A stretch of 22,036 nucleotides of DNA, taken from IMG/VR virus record IMGVR_UViG_3300025070_000268, positions 1-22,036 of that record; one strand, 5' to 3'. Positions within the stretch are counted from its first letter, which is position 1. The number at the start of each line of letters is the position of its first letter. The notes under the pieces are model-generated. The model was not told the origin of the DNA. It saw only the letters and a program-made list of their open reading frames with translations, and searched no databases. Shown one piece after another: positions 7,013 through 12,318 of this stretch. Made by a program: the position numbers and the translations under genes. The stretch comes from a virus.

Positions 7013-7738
7013 ATGATACACAACTGTCATAAGATGGCCAAGGCGGCTGGATTAGCCTACTTAGACCAAGAAGAAGCATATTCTGAATATCAAAAATTAG
7101 GATATGATAATCATATATTCATGGAAGACGATGGCGCACAATGCCATGCAGTCTGGAATGATGAAGAGTTTGTCTTGTGCTTTAGAGGTACAGAACCAGG
7201 CGAATTCTCAGATATCAAAGCTGACTTGAATGCTCTACCTGACAAAGCCCAAGAAGGTGGTTGGGTTCACAACGGGTTTCAAGTAGAAATAGATAAACTA
7301 TGGGATGAACTACAGTTCGTTCTAAAGTATGCAGACGATAAAACATTTTTAATTTGTGGTCATTCTCTAGGTGGAGCAATGGCAACTATCGCTGCTAGTA
7401 GACTTAACGAACTTGTAGATGCACTCTACACTTATGGTTCACCAAGAGTTGGTACACGTAAGTTTTGTAAGTCTCTTAATAATATTCCACATTATCGTCA
7501 TGTAAATAACAATGATCTTGTTACAAGTGTACCACCCGCATTTCTCGGGTATAGACATACTTGTAAGCCAAGATATATCAATTACTTTGGTCAAATAAGA
7601 AACATGTCAAAGTGGCAAAGAGTAAAAGATAAATTTCGTGGACGTTGGAGAGCCTTGAAAAAGGGTATGCCATTTGATGGTGCATATGATCACGGCATGA
7701 ACCATTATATCAAATACACAGAAAATAAGGAGAATTAA
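7013..7738 (+). CDS. Class 3 lipase (alpha/beta-hydrolase)
   Basis: 241 residues. The nucleophile elbow CGHSLGGAMA puts the catalytic Ser at residue 118; NNNDLVTSVPP gives the Asp at 168; and DHGMNHY gives the His (227 or 231). The oxyanion-side motif FRGTEPGEF and GSPRVGTRKF also fit Lipase_3 enzymes, which hydrolyse acylglycerols or phospholipids. There is no signal peptide, so the enzyme acts in the cytoplasm unless released, for example on the inner membrane during lysis or as part of a virion. AAGGAAAGG precedes the ATG. Its place among membrane proteins suggests a lipid target in the envelope. Confidence 0.9.
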   Translation: MIHNCHKMAKAAGLAYLDQEEAYSEYQKLGYDNHIFMEDDGAQCHAVWNDEEFVLCFRGTEPGEFSDIKADLNALPDKAQEGGWVHNGFQVEIDKLWDELQFVLKYADDKTFLICGHSLGGAMATIAASRLNELVDALYTYGSPRVGTRKFCKSLNNIPHYRHVNNNDLVTSVPPAFLGYRHTCKPRYINYFGQIRNMSKWQRVKDKFRGRWRALKKGMPFDGAYDHGMNHYIKYTENKEN

Positions 7739-7739
7739 A

Positions 7740-7946
7740 TTGAGTACTTCATTAAAAGACGAAGATACGCCAGAAGGAACTTTCGATTTAAGCATTCGCA
7801 TAATGAATACAGAATTGATTGGTATGACTATGAAAGTAGATGACTTCAAAATGAAATGGGTTATAGTCGGTCTTGCCGCAGTTGGTGTACTAGCATGGGT
7901 AGCAACTTCGTTTGGCCCTAGCATAGTAAGCACGTTTGGAGGTTAA
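7740..7946 (+). CDS. Small single-pass membrane protein
   Basis: 68 residues from a TTG at 7740, with AAGGAG about eight bases upstream; the next in-frame ATG would cut off the conserved-looking start. The soluble part TPEGTFDLSIRIMNTELIGM precedes one membrane helix (about 40-57). The orientation would be N-terminus in. No function recognised; one of several tiny membrane proteins here that could include a holin. Confidence 0.72.
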   Translation: MSTSLKDEDTPEGTFDLSIRIMNTELIGMTMKVDDFKMKWVIVGLAAVGVLAWVATSFGPSIVSTFGG

Positions 7947-7947
7947 C

Positions 7948-8226
7948 ATGGAAATGCTAACAAGAATGTTTGGCGATACTCTGTGGATTTACACAGCAAT
8001 TGCTGGCTCTATATTTGGTGCCGCATTTTTAGCATGGTTCAGAAACACTAACATGGCTTTATGGCTCATGGCTAAATTCGATAGAAGTTTAAATTATTTA
8101 GTTGACAAATTTGGTTGGGAGTGGTTGCAAGATGACCCAGAAGCATGGCGAAAGAGATATCCTCGAGTTACGAATAAAATTGATGAATTGGAAAAGAGAA
8201 TACAGCAATTGGAATCTAATAAATGA
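7948..8226 (+). CDS. Small membrane protein with C-terminal helix
   Basis: 92 residues from the ATG at 7948, which has GGAGG at good spacing. A hydrophobic segment follows MLTRMFGDTLWIYTAIAGS, then a Trp-rich amphipathic stretch (FGWEWLQDDPEAWRKRYP) and a short coiled coil (IDELEKRIQQLESNK). Probably anchored by its N-terminal segment with the rest in the cytoplasm. Function unknown. Confidence 0.75.
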   Translation: MEMLTRMFGDTLWIYTAIAGSIFGAAFLAWFRNTNMALWLMAKFDRSLNYLVDKFGWEWLQDDPEAWRKRYPRVTNKIDELEKRIQQLESNK

Positions 8227-8405
8227 TGCAGACCAGTTTAGTAGATTACGTAATGTCAAGACCAAACTCGCCTCTATACAAAGCCGCTTTAGAAGGAATT
8301 CAAAACCCAATAAAGCATCACAAATTGATTGACACAGAATATACAACCAAACCATTTACAAAGGAAGAGTTGAACGACTTAGTAGTTGTATATCCAAAAA
8401 TATAA
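8223..8405 (+). CDS. Hypothetical small soluble protein
   Basis: 60 residues; the ATGATG start overlaps the stop of the preceding gene. No membrane segment. Readable parts are SLVDYVMSRPNSPLYKAALE and TKPFTKEELNDLVVVYP. It lies between two membrane-protein genes on the same transcript. Function unknown. Confidence 0.65.
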   Translation: MMQTSLVDYVMSRPNSPLYKAALEGIQNPIKHHKLIDTEYTTKPFTKEELNDLVVVYPKI

Positions 8406-8415
8406 GGAGAAAGAA

Positions 8416-8574
8416 ATGAAATGGATTAAGAAAAGATTGGTAGAAAGAACAACATGGGATGGAGGAATGTTAATTGCTCTTGGTCTTATGATTCTTTTTA
8501 TGGCACCACTAGCTAAGATTGCCGCAGGTATTGCTATTGCTTGGGGTGCATGGACTATGATTAAAAAAGGATAA
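8416..8574 (+). CDS. Tiny two-helix membrane protein (holin-like size)
   Basis: 52 residues from the ATG at 8416 behind AAGGAGAAAGAA. After a basic start (MKWIKKRLVERTTWDG) come two short hydrophobic segments joined by a turn (GMLILALG-type stretch, then AAGIAIAWGAWTMI), ending in KKG. Size, basic ends and two close helices resemble small phage holins, but nothing proves that role. Confidence 0.7.
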   Translation: MKWIKKRLVERTTWDGGMLIALGLMILFMAPLAKIAAGIAIAWGAWTMIKKG

Positions 8575-8576
8575 TT

Positions 8577-9017
8577 ATGTCTAACGATGATTTTTTAAAA
8601 GACGCAGACTTGGAGGAGACTAAACCAATGGCGGAAAAGAAAGTTAATGAAACACCTAAAACAATGGAAGCTGATTCCATTTACGCATATCTAGATACAG
8701 ATGGCGATGGTGTTATTACAGACGAAGAAATGTCCCGAGCAAAAGAGATTGCAGAATGGGAACATAAGAAAAAAATGCGTGAGAATGAAGACGCTAAAGA
8801 AGACCAAATTCGTGCGATGGCATGGTTTGCTCTTTGGGGTATGCTACTATATCCTGTTCTTATTCTTGCTACATCACTCTTTGGTGTAGAAGATGCGGCA
8901 CAACTAATTGGTGATATTGCGCCTACATATTTTGTAGCGATTGCTGGCTTAGTAGCAGCGTTCTTTGGTGCTAATGCTTATAGCAAAAAAGCATCTAAAA
9001 AAGATGATGACTACTAG
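8577..9017 (+). CDS. EF-hand membrane protein
   Basis: 146 residues. An acidic N-terminus leads to one canonical EF-hand loop, DTDGDGVITDEE, with Asp at loop positions 1, 3 and 5, Gly at 6, Ile at 8 and Glu at 12, at about residues 40-51. A charged helix follows, then two membrane segments (about 79-101 and 115-135) and a lysine-rich tail. A single calcium-binding loop next to the membrane suggests calcium sensing or calcium-stabilised assembly, relevant in sea water; this is inference. Last gene of the plus-strand cassette, directly before a terminator. Confidence 0.8.
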   Translation: MSNDDFLKDADLEETKPMAEKKVNETPKTMEADSIYAYLDTDGDGVITDEEMSRAKEIAEWEHKKKMRENEDAKEDQIRAMAWFALWGMLLYPVLILATSLFGVEDAAQLIGDIAPTYFVAIAGLVAAFFGANAYSKKASKKDDDY

Positions 9018-9029
9018 TAAACAAAAATA

Positions 9030-9052
9030 GTGAAGGGCTAAATGCTCTTCAC
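9030..9052. terminator. Hairpin terminator between converging genes
   Basis: A 9-bp stem (one G-U pair) with a 5-base loop, GTGAAGGGC / GCTCTTCAC. Read on the minus strand it is followed by TATTTTTGTTT, a good intrinsic terminator; on the plus strand only TTT follows. The stop codon of the minus-strand gene lies inside the hairpin. Confidence 0.75.
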
Positions 9053-9262
9053 TTTCCACGGCACACAATAAAAACTTGCTGGTGCCCATGATAGACCTTG
9101 TGCCGGATCTTCAAAACTAAATACATTATTTTTTAGTCCAGCCATCACTGCTGACTTACACTGGGCTTCGTTAGTCCAGAGAATTTCATTTGTATAGGTA
9201 AAGCAGTTTTCTTTTACTATATCTTGTCCACTTAAACATACTAAAACGATTGCGGTAAACAT
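9038..9262 (-). CDS. Small exported or membrane-associated Cys protein
   Basis: 74 residues. The start MFTAIVLVCLSGQ is hydrophobic but short, perhaps an uncleaved signal. The rest has three further cysteines (ENCF, AQCK, FYCV) and many aromatic residues, ending FYCVPWKVKSI. The layout is similar to the 60-residue protein at 15118-15300. Preceded by AAAGGAT and a late-type promoter at 9308-9315. I recall similar short Cys proteins in marine phages; no function is known to me. Confidence 0.7.
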   Translation of the reverse strand: MFTAIVLVCLSGQDIVKENCFTYTNEILWTNEAQCKSAVMAGLKNNVFSFEDPAQGLSWAPASFYCVPWKVKSI

Positions 9263-9307
9263 TGTTTTATCCTTTTGTTTTTGCGTTCTCTTTCTCTTAG
9301 TATTAAG

Positions 9308-9315
9308 TATTTATG
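9308..9315 (-). promoter_or_regulatory. Late-type promoter (CATAAATA)
   Basis: CATAAATA on the minus strand, matching the NATAAATA form of the T4-type late element, 46 bases ahead of the ATG at 9262 with only non-coding sequence between. Confidence 0.6.
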
Positions 9316-9323
9316 TGTAGTGA

Positions 9324-9439
9324 AAAACTATTTACTAATGCCGCTTAAGGGACTCGAACCCTAACTCCCTGCTGCAACAGGTTATGGAATTATTGCAGTA
9401 ATTCCAAGCGCACCCAGAACGACACAAGTAAATAGTTTT
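9324..9439 (-). repeat. 13-bp perfect inverted repeat around a tRNA-like RNA
   Basis: AAAACTATTTACT (9324-9336) and AGTAAATAGTTTT (9427-9439) are exact reverse complements enclosing 90 bases. The right arm starts at the last base of the tRNA-Leu CCA end. In RNA the arms would pair as a closing stem, with a U run after it on the minus strand. Confidence 0.8.
9337..9426 (-). ncRNA. tRNA-like structured RNA of unclear identity
   Basis: Read on the minus strand, this stretch has a textbook T arm (GGGTTCGAGTCCC) followed by AAGCGGCA, like the 3' side of an acceptor stem. The body does not fold as a normal tRNA. Instead there are two hairpins with six-base loops: GGAATTA-CTGCAA-TAATTCC (9386-9405) and CCTG-TTGCAG-CAGG (9368-9381). 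Their loops are exact complements of each other. Possible 5' acceptor partners are TGCGCTT (with one bulge) or GTCGTTC (with wobbles and a mismatch). No CCA is encoded. It may be a degenerate tRNA, a tRNA with an unusual fold, or a different RNA. Confidence 0.55.
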
Positions 9440-9523
9440 GGTGCGGATAGAGGGACTTGAACCCCCACGCTGTAAAGCACAGGTACCTAAAACCTGCGTG
9501 TCTACCAATTTCACCATATCCGC
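9439..9523 (-). tRNA. tRNA-Leu (anticodon UAG)
   Basis: Complete cloverleaf: acceptor GCGGATA/TATCCGC, D arm GTG...CAC, anticodon arm CAGGT-TTTAGGT-ACCTG with anticodon TAG, a short class II variable arm, and T arm GGGGG-TTCAAGT-CCCTC. Discriminator A and CCA are encoded. It would read CUA and other CUN leucine codons. Confidence 0.95.
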
Positions 9524-9529
9524 TGTTAG

Positions 9530-9721
9530 TCATGCAAAGAGGTTGGGGTACCTCTCGTATAGTTCAGTACCATCTATGAGGGTGATTTCACCTGACGTAT
9601 CTTCACATGTAACCTGAATATCAGTTCCATACTTAGCACGTGTGCTAGTGATTTCACCAAGTTTGGGAACAAAGACACCTTTGCAACCCCAGAGGTTATT
9701 CATAAATGTATTCAACGTCAT
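9530..9721 (-). CDS. Hypothetical small protein
   Basis: 63 residues from the ATG at 9721, with AGGAG seven bases upstream; an earlier ATG at 9736 would place this site inside the gene. Begins MTLNTFMNNLWGCKGVF and then looks beta-rich, with STRAKYGTDIQVTCEDT and GEITLIDGTELYERYP. First gene behind the early promoter at 9750-9778. The tRNA-Leu follows seven bases after its stop, so both may share a transcript. Confidence 0.72.
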   Translation of the reverse strand: MTLNTFMNNLWGCKGVFVPKLGEITSTRAKYGTDIQVTCEDTSGEITLIDGTELYERYPNLFA

Positions 9722-9749
9722 CGAATCACTCCTCATATCTGATATACTT

Positions 9750-9778
9750 AATATACTATATTATGATGTATATGTCAA
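9750..9778 (-). promoter_or_regulatory. Sigma70-like early promoter
   Basis: Minus strand TTGACA (9773-9778), 17-bp spacer, TATATT (9750-9755). The -35 box overlaps the stop codon of the 41-codon gene upstream. It would serve the gene starting at 9721 and the tRNA genes beyond. Confidence 0.82.
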
Positions 9779-9900
9779 CCCCATTTTGATCCTTTGCCAA
9801 AAAACATATCCCACCACATCCACATCACACCCATTAACATTGACAACATTGCGGCACAACCTAGTCCGAAGAAAAAAGCAAGCACTACATTGATTAACAT
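9775..9900 (-). CDS. 41-residue membrane protein
   Basis: ATG at 9900 with AAAGGAG about seven bases upstream; an in-frame ATG six bases earlier is too close to that site. The product starts MLINVVLAFFFGLGC and continues as a methionine/tryptophan-rich hydrophobic helix ending in GKGSKWG. One membrane helix fills nearly the whole protein. Function unknown. Confidence 0.68.
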   Translation of the reverse strand: MLINVVLAFFFGLGCAAMLSMLMGVMWMWWDMFFGKGSKWG

Positions 9901-9962
9901 TTCCATTCTCCTTTAACTAACTATACACTCTTTATACAATGATTCGTTACTGATGTACAGTA

Positions 9963-10157
9963 CTATTCTAAATTTAATTTGGATAAAACTCTTTCTTTTG
10001 CTTCTTTGTCAATTTTGTTTTGACGAATAACTTTAAGCTGTTTAACTTTTCTTCTCCTAATTCTAGCGGCTATAGATCGTTTAAGTCTAGTCGCACGACT
10101 TGGTCTAATAACAATTGGATCAGGATCAGTTACAATATTAGTTTCTTCTTCTAGCAT
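9963..10157 (-). CDS. Hypothetical basic protein
   Basis: 64 residues: an acidic start (MLEEETNIVTDPDP), then a strongly basic helix (RATRLKRSIAARIRRRKVKQ) and a charged end. GAGGAG precedes the ATG, two bases after the acyl carrier protein stop. The basic patch would suit binding to nucleic acid or to acidic ACP; neither is shown. Function unknown. Confidence 0.65.
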   Translation of the reverse strand: MLEEETNIVTDPDPIVIRPSRATRLKRSIAARIRRRKVKQLKVIRQNKIDKEAKERVLSKLNLE

Positions 10158-10159
10158 AG

Positions 10160-10378
10160 TTACTCCTCTTTCGTTTTTAATGCGTACTCTAGGACATCGT
10201 TAATTGTCACAAGACCCATCATATCTTCATCTTCAACTTCAATACCAAACTCATCTTCGAGGTGAAATGCTAATTCAAGCAAATCAAGACTATCCAGATC
10301 CAGGTCTTCAATCCTAGTATCCGCCGAAACGTCTTGTCCAAATTTTTCTTTAAAGATTTTTTGTACTTTTTCAATCAT
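10160..10378 (-). CDS. Acyl carrier protein
   Basis: 72 residues from the ATG at 10378 (MIEKVQKIFKEKFGQ), chosen over an earlier in-frame ATG because GGGTGAT lies before it and the length then fits ACP. The motif LDLDSLDLLELAFHLEDEFG contains the DSL serine that receives 4'-phosphopantetheine, and the helices on both sides are acidic, as usual. ACPs carry growing acyl chains for host lipid synthesis. A phage copy might redirect acyl groups to membrane remodelling or lipoprotein acylation, or take part in another acyl transfer; this is inference. Downstream of the dual promoter at 10517-10547. Confidence 0.93.
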   Translation of the reverse strand: MIEKVQKIFKEKFGQDVSADTRIEDLDLDSLDLLELAFHLEDEFGIEVEDEDMMGLVTINDVLEYALKTKEE

Positions 10379-10404
10379 ATAATTATCACCCAAAAACTGT
10401 TTTA

Positions 10405-10488
10405 TTAAAACCATAAGTGGAGATTTGGTCCACTTATATCATCACACGGGTCGTCAACAAAATGGTCAAACCATTTGTCTAAGTCCAT
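10405..10488 (-). CDS. 27-codon small open reading frame before ACP
   Basis: ATG at 10488 behind AAAGGGA reads MDLDKWFDHFVDDPCDDIS and ends GPNLHLWF. Strongly acidic and aromatic. It is the first frame after the dual promoter and stops 27 bases before the ACP start, so it is either a small protein or a leader peptide. Its 3' part forms the hairpin at 10413-10437, which ribosomes on this frame would have to melt. Confidence 0.45.
   Translation of the reverse strand: MDLDKWFDHFVDDPCDDISGPNLHLWF
10413..10437 (-). promoter_or_regulatory. Hairpin just upstream of the ACP start
   Basis: Perfect 9-bp inverted repeat, ATAAGTGGA and TCCACTTAT, around a 7-base loop. It lies 35-59 bases before the ACP ATG, inside the 27-codon frame. 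There is no long U run, so it is less likely a terminator than an RNA control or processing element. Confidence 0.5.
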
Positions 10489-10516
10489 ACGATTCCCTTT
10501 AGTAGTTAACGCTTAG

Positions 10517-10547
10517 TATTTATAACATTTATCTTACAAAAAGTCAA
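10517..10547 (-). promoter_or_regulatory. Overlapping early and late promoter
   Basis: Minus strand TTGACT (10542-10547), 17-bp spacer, TATAAA (10519-10524); the same bases continue as TATAAATA (10517-10524), the T4 late element. One site could therefore serve the ACP gene group both early and late. Confidence 0.72.
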
Positions 10548-10551
10548 GGGA

Positions 10552-10559
10552 TATAAATA
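10552..10559 (+). promoter_or_regulatory. Late promoter of the peptidase-like lipoprotein gene
   Basis: TATAAATA, exact late element, 32 bases before the proposed start at 10584. It stands back to back with the minus-strand promoter, five bases from its -35 box. Confidence 0.75.
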
Positions 10560-10583
10560 AAAAGCTTAAGCCTTATTATCATA

Positions 10584-11126
10584 TTGGAATATTATATCAA
10601 AAAGTTTAGTATCGTCTTATCACTTGTGCTACTATCTGCATGTGAACCAAGCATCAATCACATTCAATCCCAATCTCCTCAGTTCCCAGACCATCTAAGA
10701 GTGGCTGACAGTTTAGTTGATAAACATGAACGAACAGATAGAGAAGAGTTAAGAGAGTTTATTGGCATTGACCCAGTACTTTATGAGTGGTGCGCCGCAT
10801 TTGTTAATGCTGTCTTACGCACAAATGGTATTAGTGGTAGTGAAAGTGTTAGTAATAATCCACTAATGGCAAGAAGCTTTTTAGATTACGGAACTCCTGT
10901 AGATGAGCCAAAGATAGGAGATATCGTAATCTTTAGTAGAGGTGAACCATGGCAAGGCCACGTAGCGTTCTACATGGCCACAAGGGTCATAGGGGGTGAA
11001 GAAGTTGTTATTGTTCTTGGTGGTAATCAGAATGATATCGTAAGCTACGATTCATACCCATCTTCTAGGGTTGTAGATATACGTAGGCTGAATACCCAAC
11101 CACTAACAACCAAATACACCCCTTAA
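10584..11126 (+). CDS. Lipoprotein with CHAP/NlpC-P60-type peptidase domain
   Basis: 180 residues from a TTG at 10584; no strong ribosome binding site is visible, so the start is uncertain. The N-terminus (YYIKKFSIVLSLVLLSAC) is a lipoprotein signal with lipobox LSAC, so Cys20 would be lipidated. The domain carries EWCAAFVNAVLRTNG with the catalytic-type Cys, GDIVIFSRG, GHVAFYMA with the His, and VLGGNQND with an Asn, as in the TIGR02594-like cysteine peptidases/amidases of phages and bacteria. Likely to cut peptidoglycan from a membrane-anchored position, for lysis or to open the wall. Alone on its strand with its own late promoter. Confidence 0.85.
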   Translation: MEYYIKKFSIVLSLVLLSACEPSINHIQSQSPQFPDHLRVADSLVDKHERTDREELREFIGIDPVLYEWCAAFVNAVLRTNGISGSESVSNNPLMARSFLDYGTPVDEPKIGDIVIFSRGEPWQGHVAFYMATRVIGGEEVVIVLGGNQNDIVSYDSYPSSRVVDIRRLNTQPLTTKYTP

Positions 11127-11162
11127 TAAAGAAGAAGCAAAAAGTCGCTACTGCTGACTGCT

Positions 11163-11597
11163 TTAAAAGCTTTTTAACATCCATGCGTGTTTCTCATGTA
11201 CACTAATACGATCCTCTAGGTAATTTACAGTACCGAAACACCCACACTCATCAGCGGCTATACGTGCTTCGTATAGAAGCCTAATAACAATATCGTTATC
11301 ATTTGATAGTCGAGTAAACATCATCTGTGTTTCAGGTATCATAGTCTCATCTTCGATTTGCGACAACTCCATATATCGACTCATAGCACCTGGTGCAAAC
11401 GAACCTAACTTACGGATTTCCTCTGCTGTGTCATCTAAAGATCCCCAGACTTCTGTATAGAAATCGCTAAAGAACTCATGATATTGAGCAAAGTTAGGGC
11501 CTGTCACATTCCAGTGATAGTTGTGTGCCTTTAAGTATAGCGAGAAGCTAGAAGCTAGTACTGTCTTAAGTCTTTCGACCACTTGTTCTTTATCCAT
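11163..11597 (-). CDS. dps: Dps-like ferritin-family protein
   Basis: 144 residues, a full-length Dps. The signature HNYHWNVTGPNFAQYHEFF, followed by DDTAEEIRKLG, supplies the His, Asp and Glu ligands of the inter-subunit ferroxidase site. Dps proteins form 12-mers that oxidise Fe(II) with hydrogen peroxide, store iron and often coat DNA. The N-terminal tail is short and has few lysines, so DNA binding may be weak. GGGAG precedes the ATG and a late-type promoter lies at 11616-11623. In a phage it could protect DNA from oxidation or manage iron late in infection; it lies beside the copper-protein/oxidase-like chain. Confidence 0.93.
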   Translation of the reverse strand: MDKEQVVERLKTVLASSFSLYLKAHNYHWNVTGPNFAQYHEFFSDFYTEVWGSLDDTAEEIRKLGSFAPGAMSRYMELSQIEDETMIPETQMMFTRLSNDNDIVIRLLYEARIAADECGCFGTVNYLEDRISVHEKHAWMLKSF

Positions 11598-11615
11598 CGA
11601 ATTCTCCCTTTTTAA

Positions 11616-11623
11616 TATTTATC
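11616..11623 (-). promoter_or_regulatory. Late-type promoter of dps (GATAAATA)
   Basis: GATAAATA on the minus strand, 18 bases upstream of the Dps ATG and overlapping the stop codon of the 32-codon gene before it. Close to the NATAAATA late pattern seen elsewhere in the window. The distance leaves only a very short leader. Confidence 0.5.
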
Positions 11624-11720
11624 ATAGTCCTAAGTTCCACATCCATATTGGTATTACAATAAAGTGTAATAGCACACAGACAAATAGCATTAGATAGACT
11701 GTGCGCCATTGTGGGTTCAT
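11622..11720 (-). CDS. 32-residue membrane protein
   Basis: The ATG at 11720 overlaps the upstream stop as ATGA. The product begins MNPQWRTVYLMLFVCVLLH and continues as a hydrophobic helix to IPIWMWNLGL, a single membrane span. It is the last gene of the coupled chain that includes the pseudoazurin and DoxX-like genes. The coupling supports its being translated. Function unknown. Confidence 0.62.
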   Translation of the reverse strand: MNPQWRTVYLMLFVCVLLHFIVIPIWMWNLGL

Positions 11721-11917
11721 TTACTATGTCTTTCATCTAATATTTTTTGCATTGTACGACTTGCAGTGTCGGTAAAGAAGCGTGGTGCAAAAGCATGAAT
11801 GACTAATGCAGGAACTAACAACTGTAGTGTACCTGCTATCTTCAATGCTTTTACTGCATGTTCCAATCCATTTTCACCAACTTCTTCTAAATGTGCTTTG
11901 CACTCTTTACTTAACAT
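11717..11917 (-). CDS. Small membrane protein, unknown function
   Basis: 66 residues: an amphipathic start (SKECKAHLEEVGENGLEHAV), one hydrophobic segment at about 26-44 (IAGTLQLLVPALVIHAFAP), then a basic helix ending LDERHSK. Its ATG overlaps the stop of the DoxX-like gene (TAATG) and its stop overlaps the next small gene (ATGA). I have seen similar short proteins in proteobacteria and phages without a known function. Confidence 0.72.
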   Translation of the reverse strand: MLSKECKAHLEEVGENGLEHAVKALKIAGTLQLLVPALVIHAFAPRFFTDTASRTMQKILDERHSK

Positions 11918-12318
11918 TACGTTCTATTTCCCCTTAGAGCAAAATACATGCCCCCTACCCAAAGTAGGACATGAAAGTTATCATACAATATAACATCCAT
12001 AAAGCTTTCAGGTTCACCAATCCAGATAACACCAGTCATGATACTACAGATTGTGATACCACTAAAGCGTGTAATCAAATCACCAAATTCTTTAAACCAA
12101 TTGGCAAGTATTCCGCCAACAAGTAATCCTACACCTGAACCAAGTTCACCATAAACAACAAAGACCCAAACAATCAATGGGAGTGCAAACGACTCTGCTG
12201 TACCTGCATCAACGGGCCATTTATCAAGGCCCTGTTGAAGGAATATGATGGCCAATGGAATACGAAGTAACCAATGGCTAAAACAAAATTCTGGTATTTT
12301 ATCAACTAAACTTTTCAT
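11917..12318 (-). CDS. DoxX-like four-helix membrane protein
   Basis: 133 residues with four hydrophobic segments. The start, HWLLRIPLAIIFLQQGLDKWP, resembles the first helix of DoxX/DoxD-type proteins (R-x-x-x-x-x-I/F-x-x-x-G-x-x-K), followed by FVVYGELGSGVGLLVGG in the second and third helices. DoxX-family proteins are linked to quinone or thiol redox chemistry and, in some bacteria, to oxidative-stress complexes, but many are uncharacterised. The ATG overlaps the pseudoazurin stop (TAATG), which makes joint expression very likely. Confidence 0.75.
   Translation of the reverse strand: MKSLVDKIPEFCFSHWLLRIPLAIIFLQQGLDKWPVDAGTAESFALPLIVWVFVVYGELGSGVGLLVGGILANWFKEFGDLITRFSGITICSIMTGVIWIGEPESFMDVILYDNFHVLLWVGGMYFALRGNRT

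Noticed and set aside
6991-7015. Eight-codon frame MATIKERS overlapping the lipase start as ATGA
   Set aside because: Too short to judge; no ribosome binding site of its own was evident.
8102-8355. Open frames on both strands across 8102-8355
   Set aside because: Shadows of the small plus-strand genes at 7948 and 8223, without ribosome binding sites or sensible composition.
9335-9517. 60-codon open frame on the minus strand (MVKLVDTQVLGTC...)
   Set aside because: It is the read-through translation of tRNA-Leu and the tRNA-like RNA; this peptide pattern is a known artefact of tRNA-Leu genes.
11127-11162. Terminator between the converging lipoprotein and dps genes
   Set aside because: Only weak, short pairings (AGTC/GACT, AAAAGCTTTT) and no clear stem with U run could be found.
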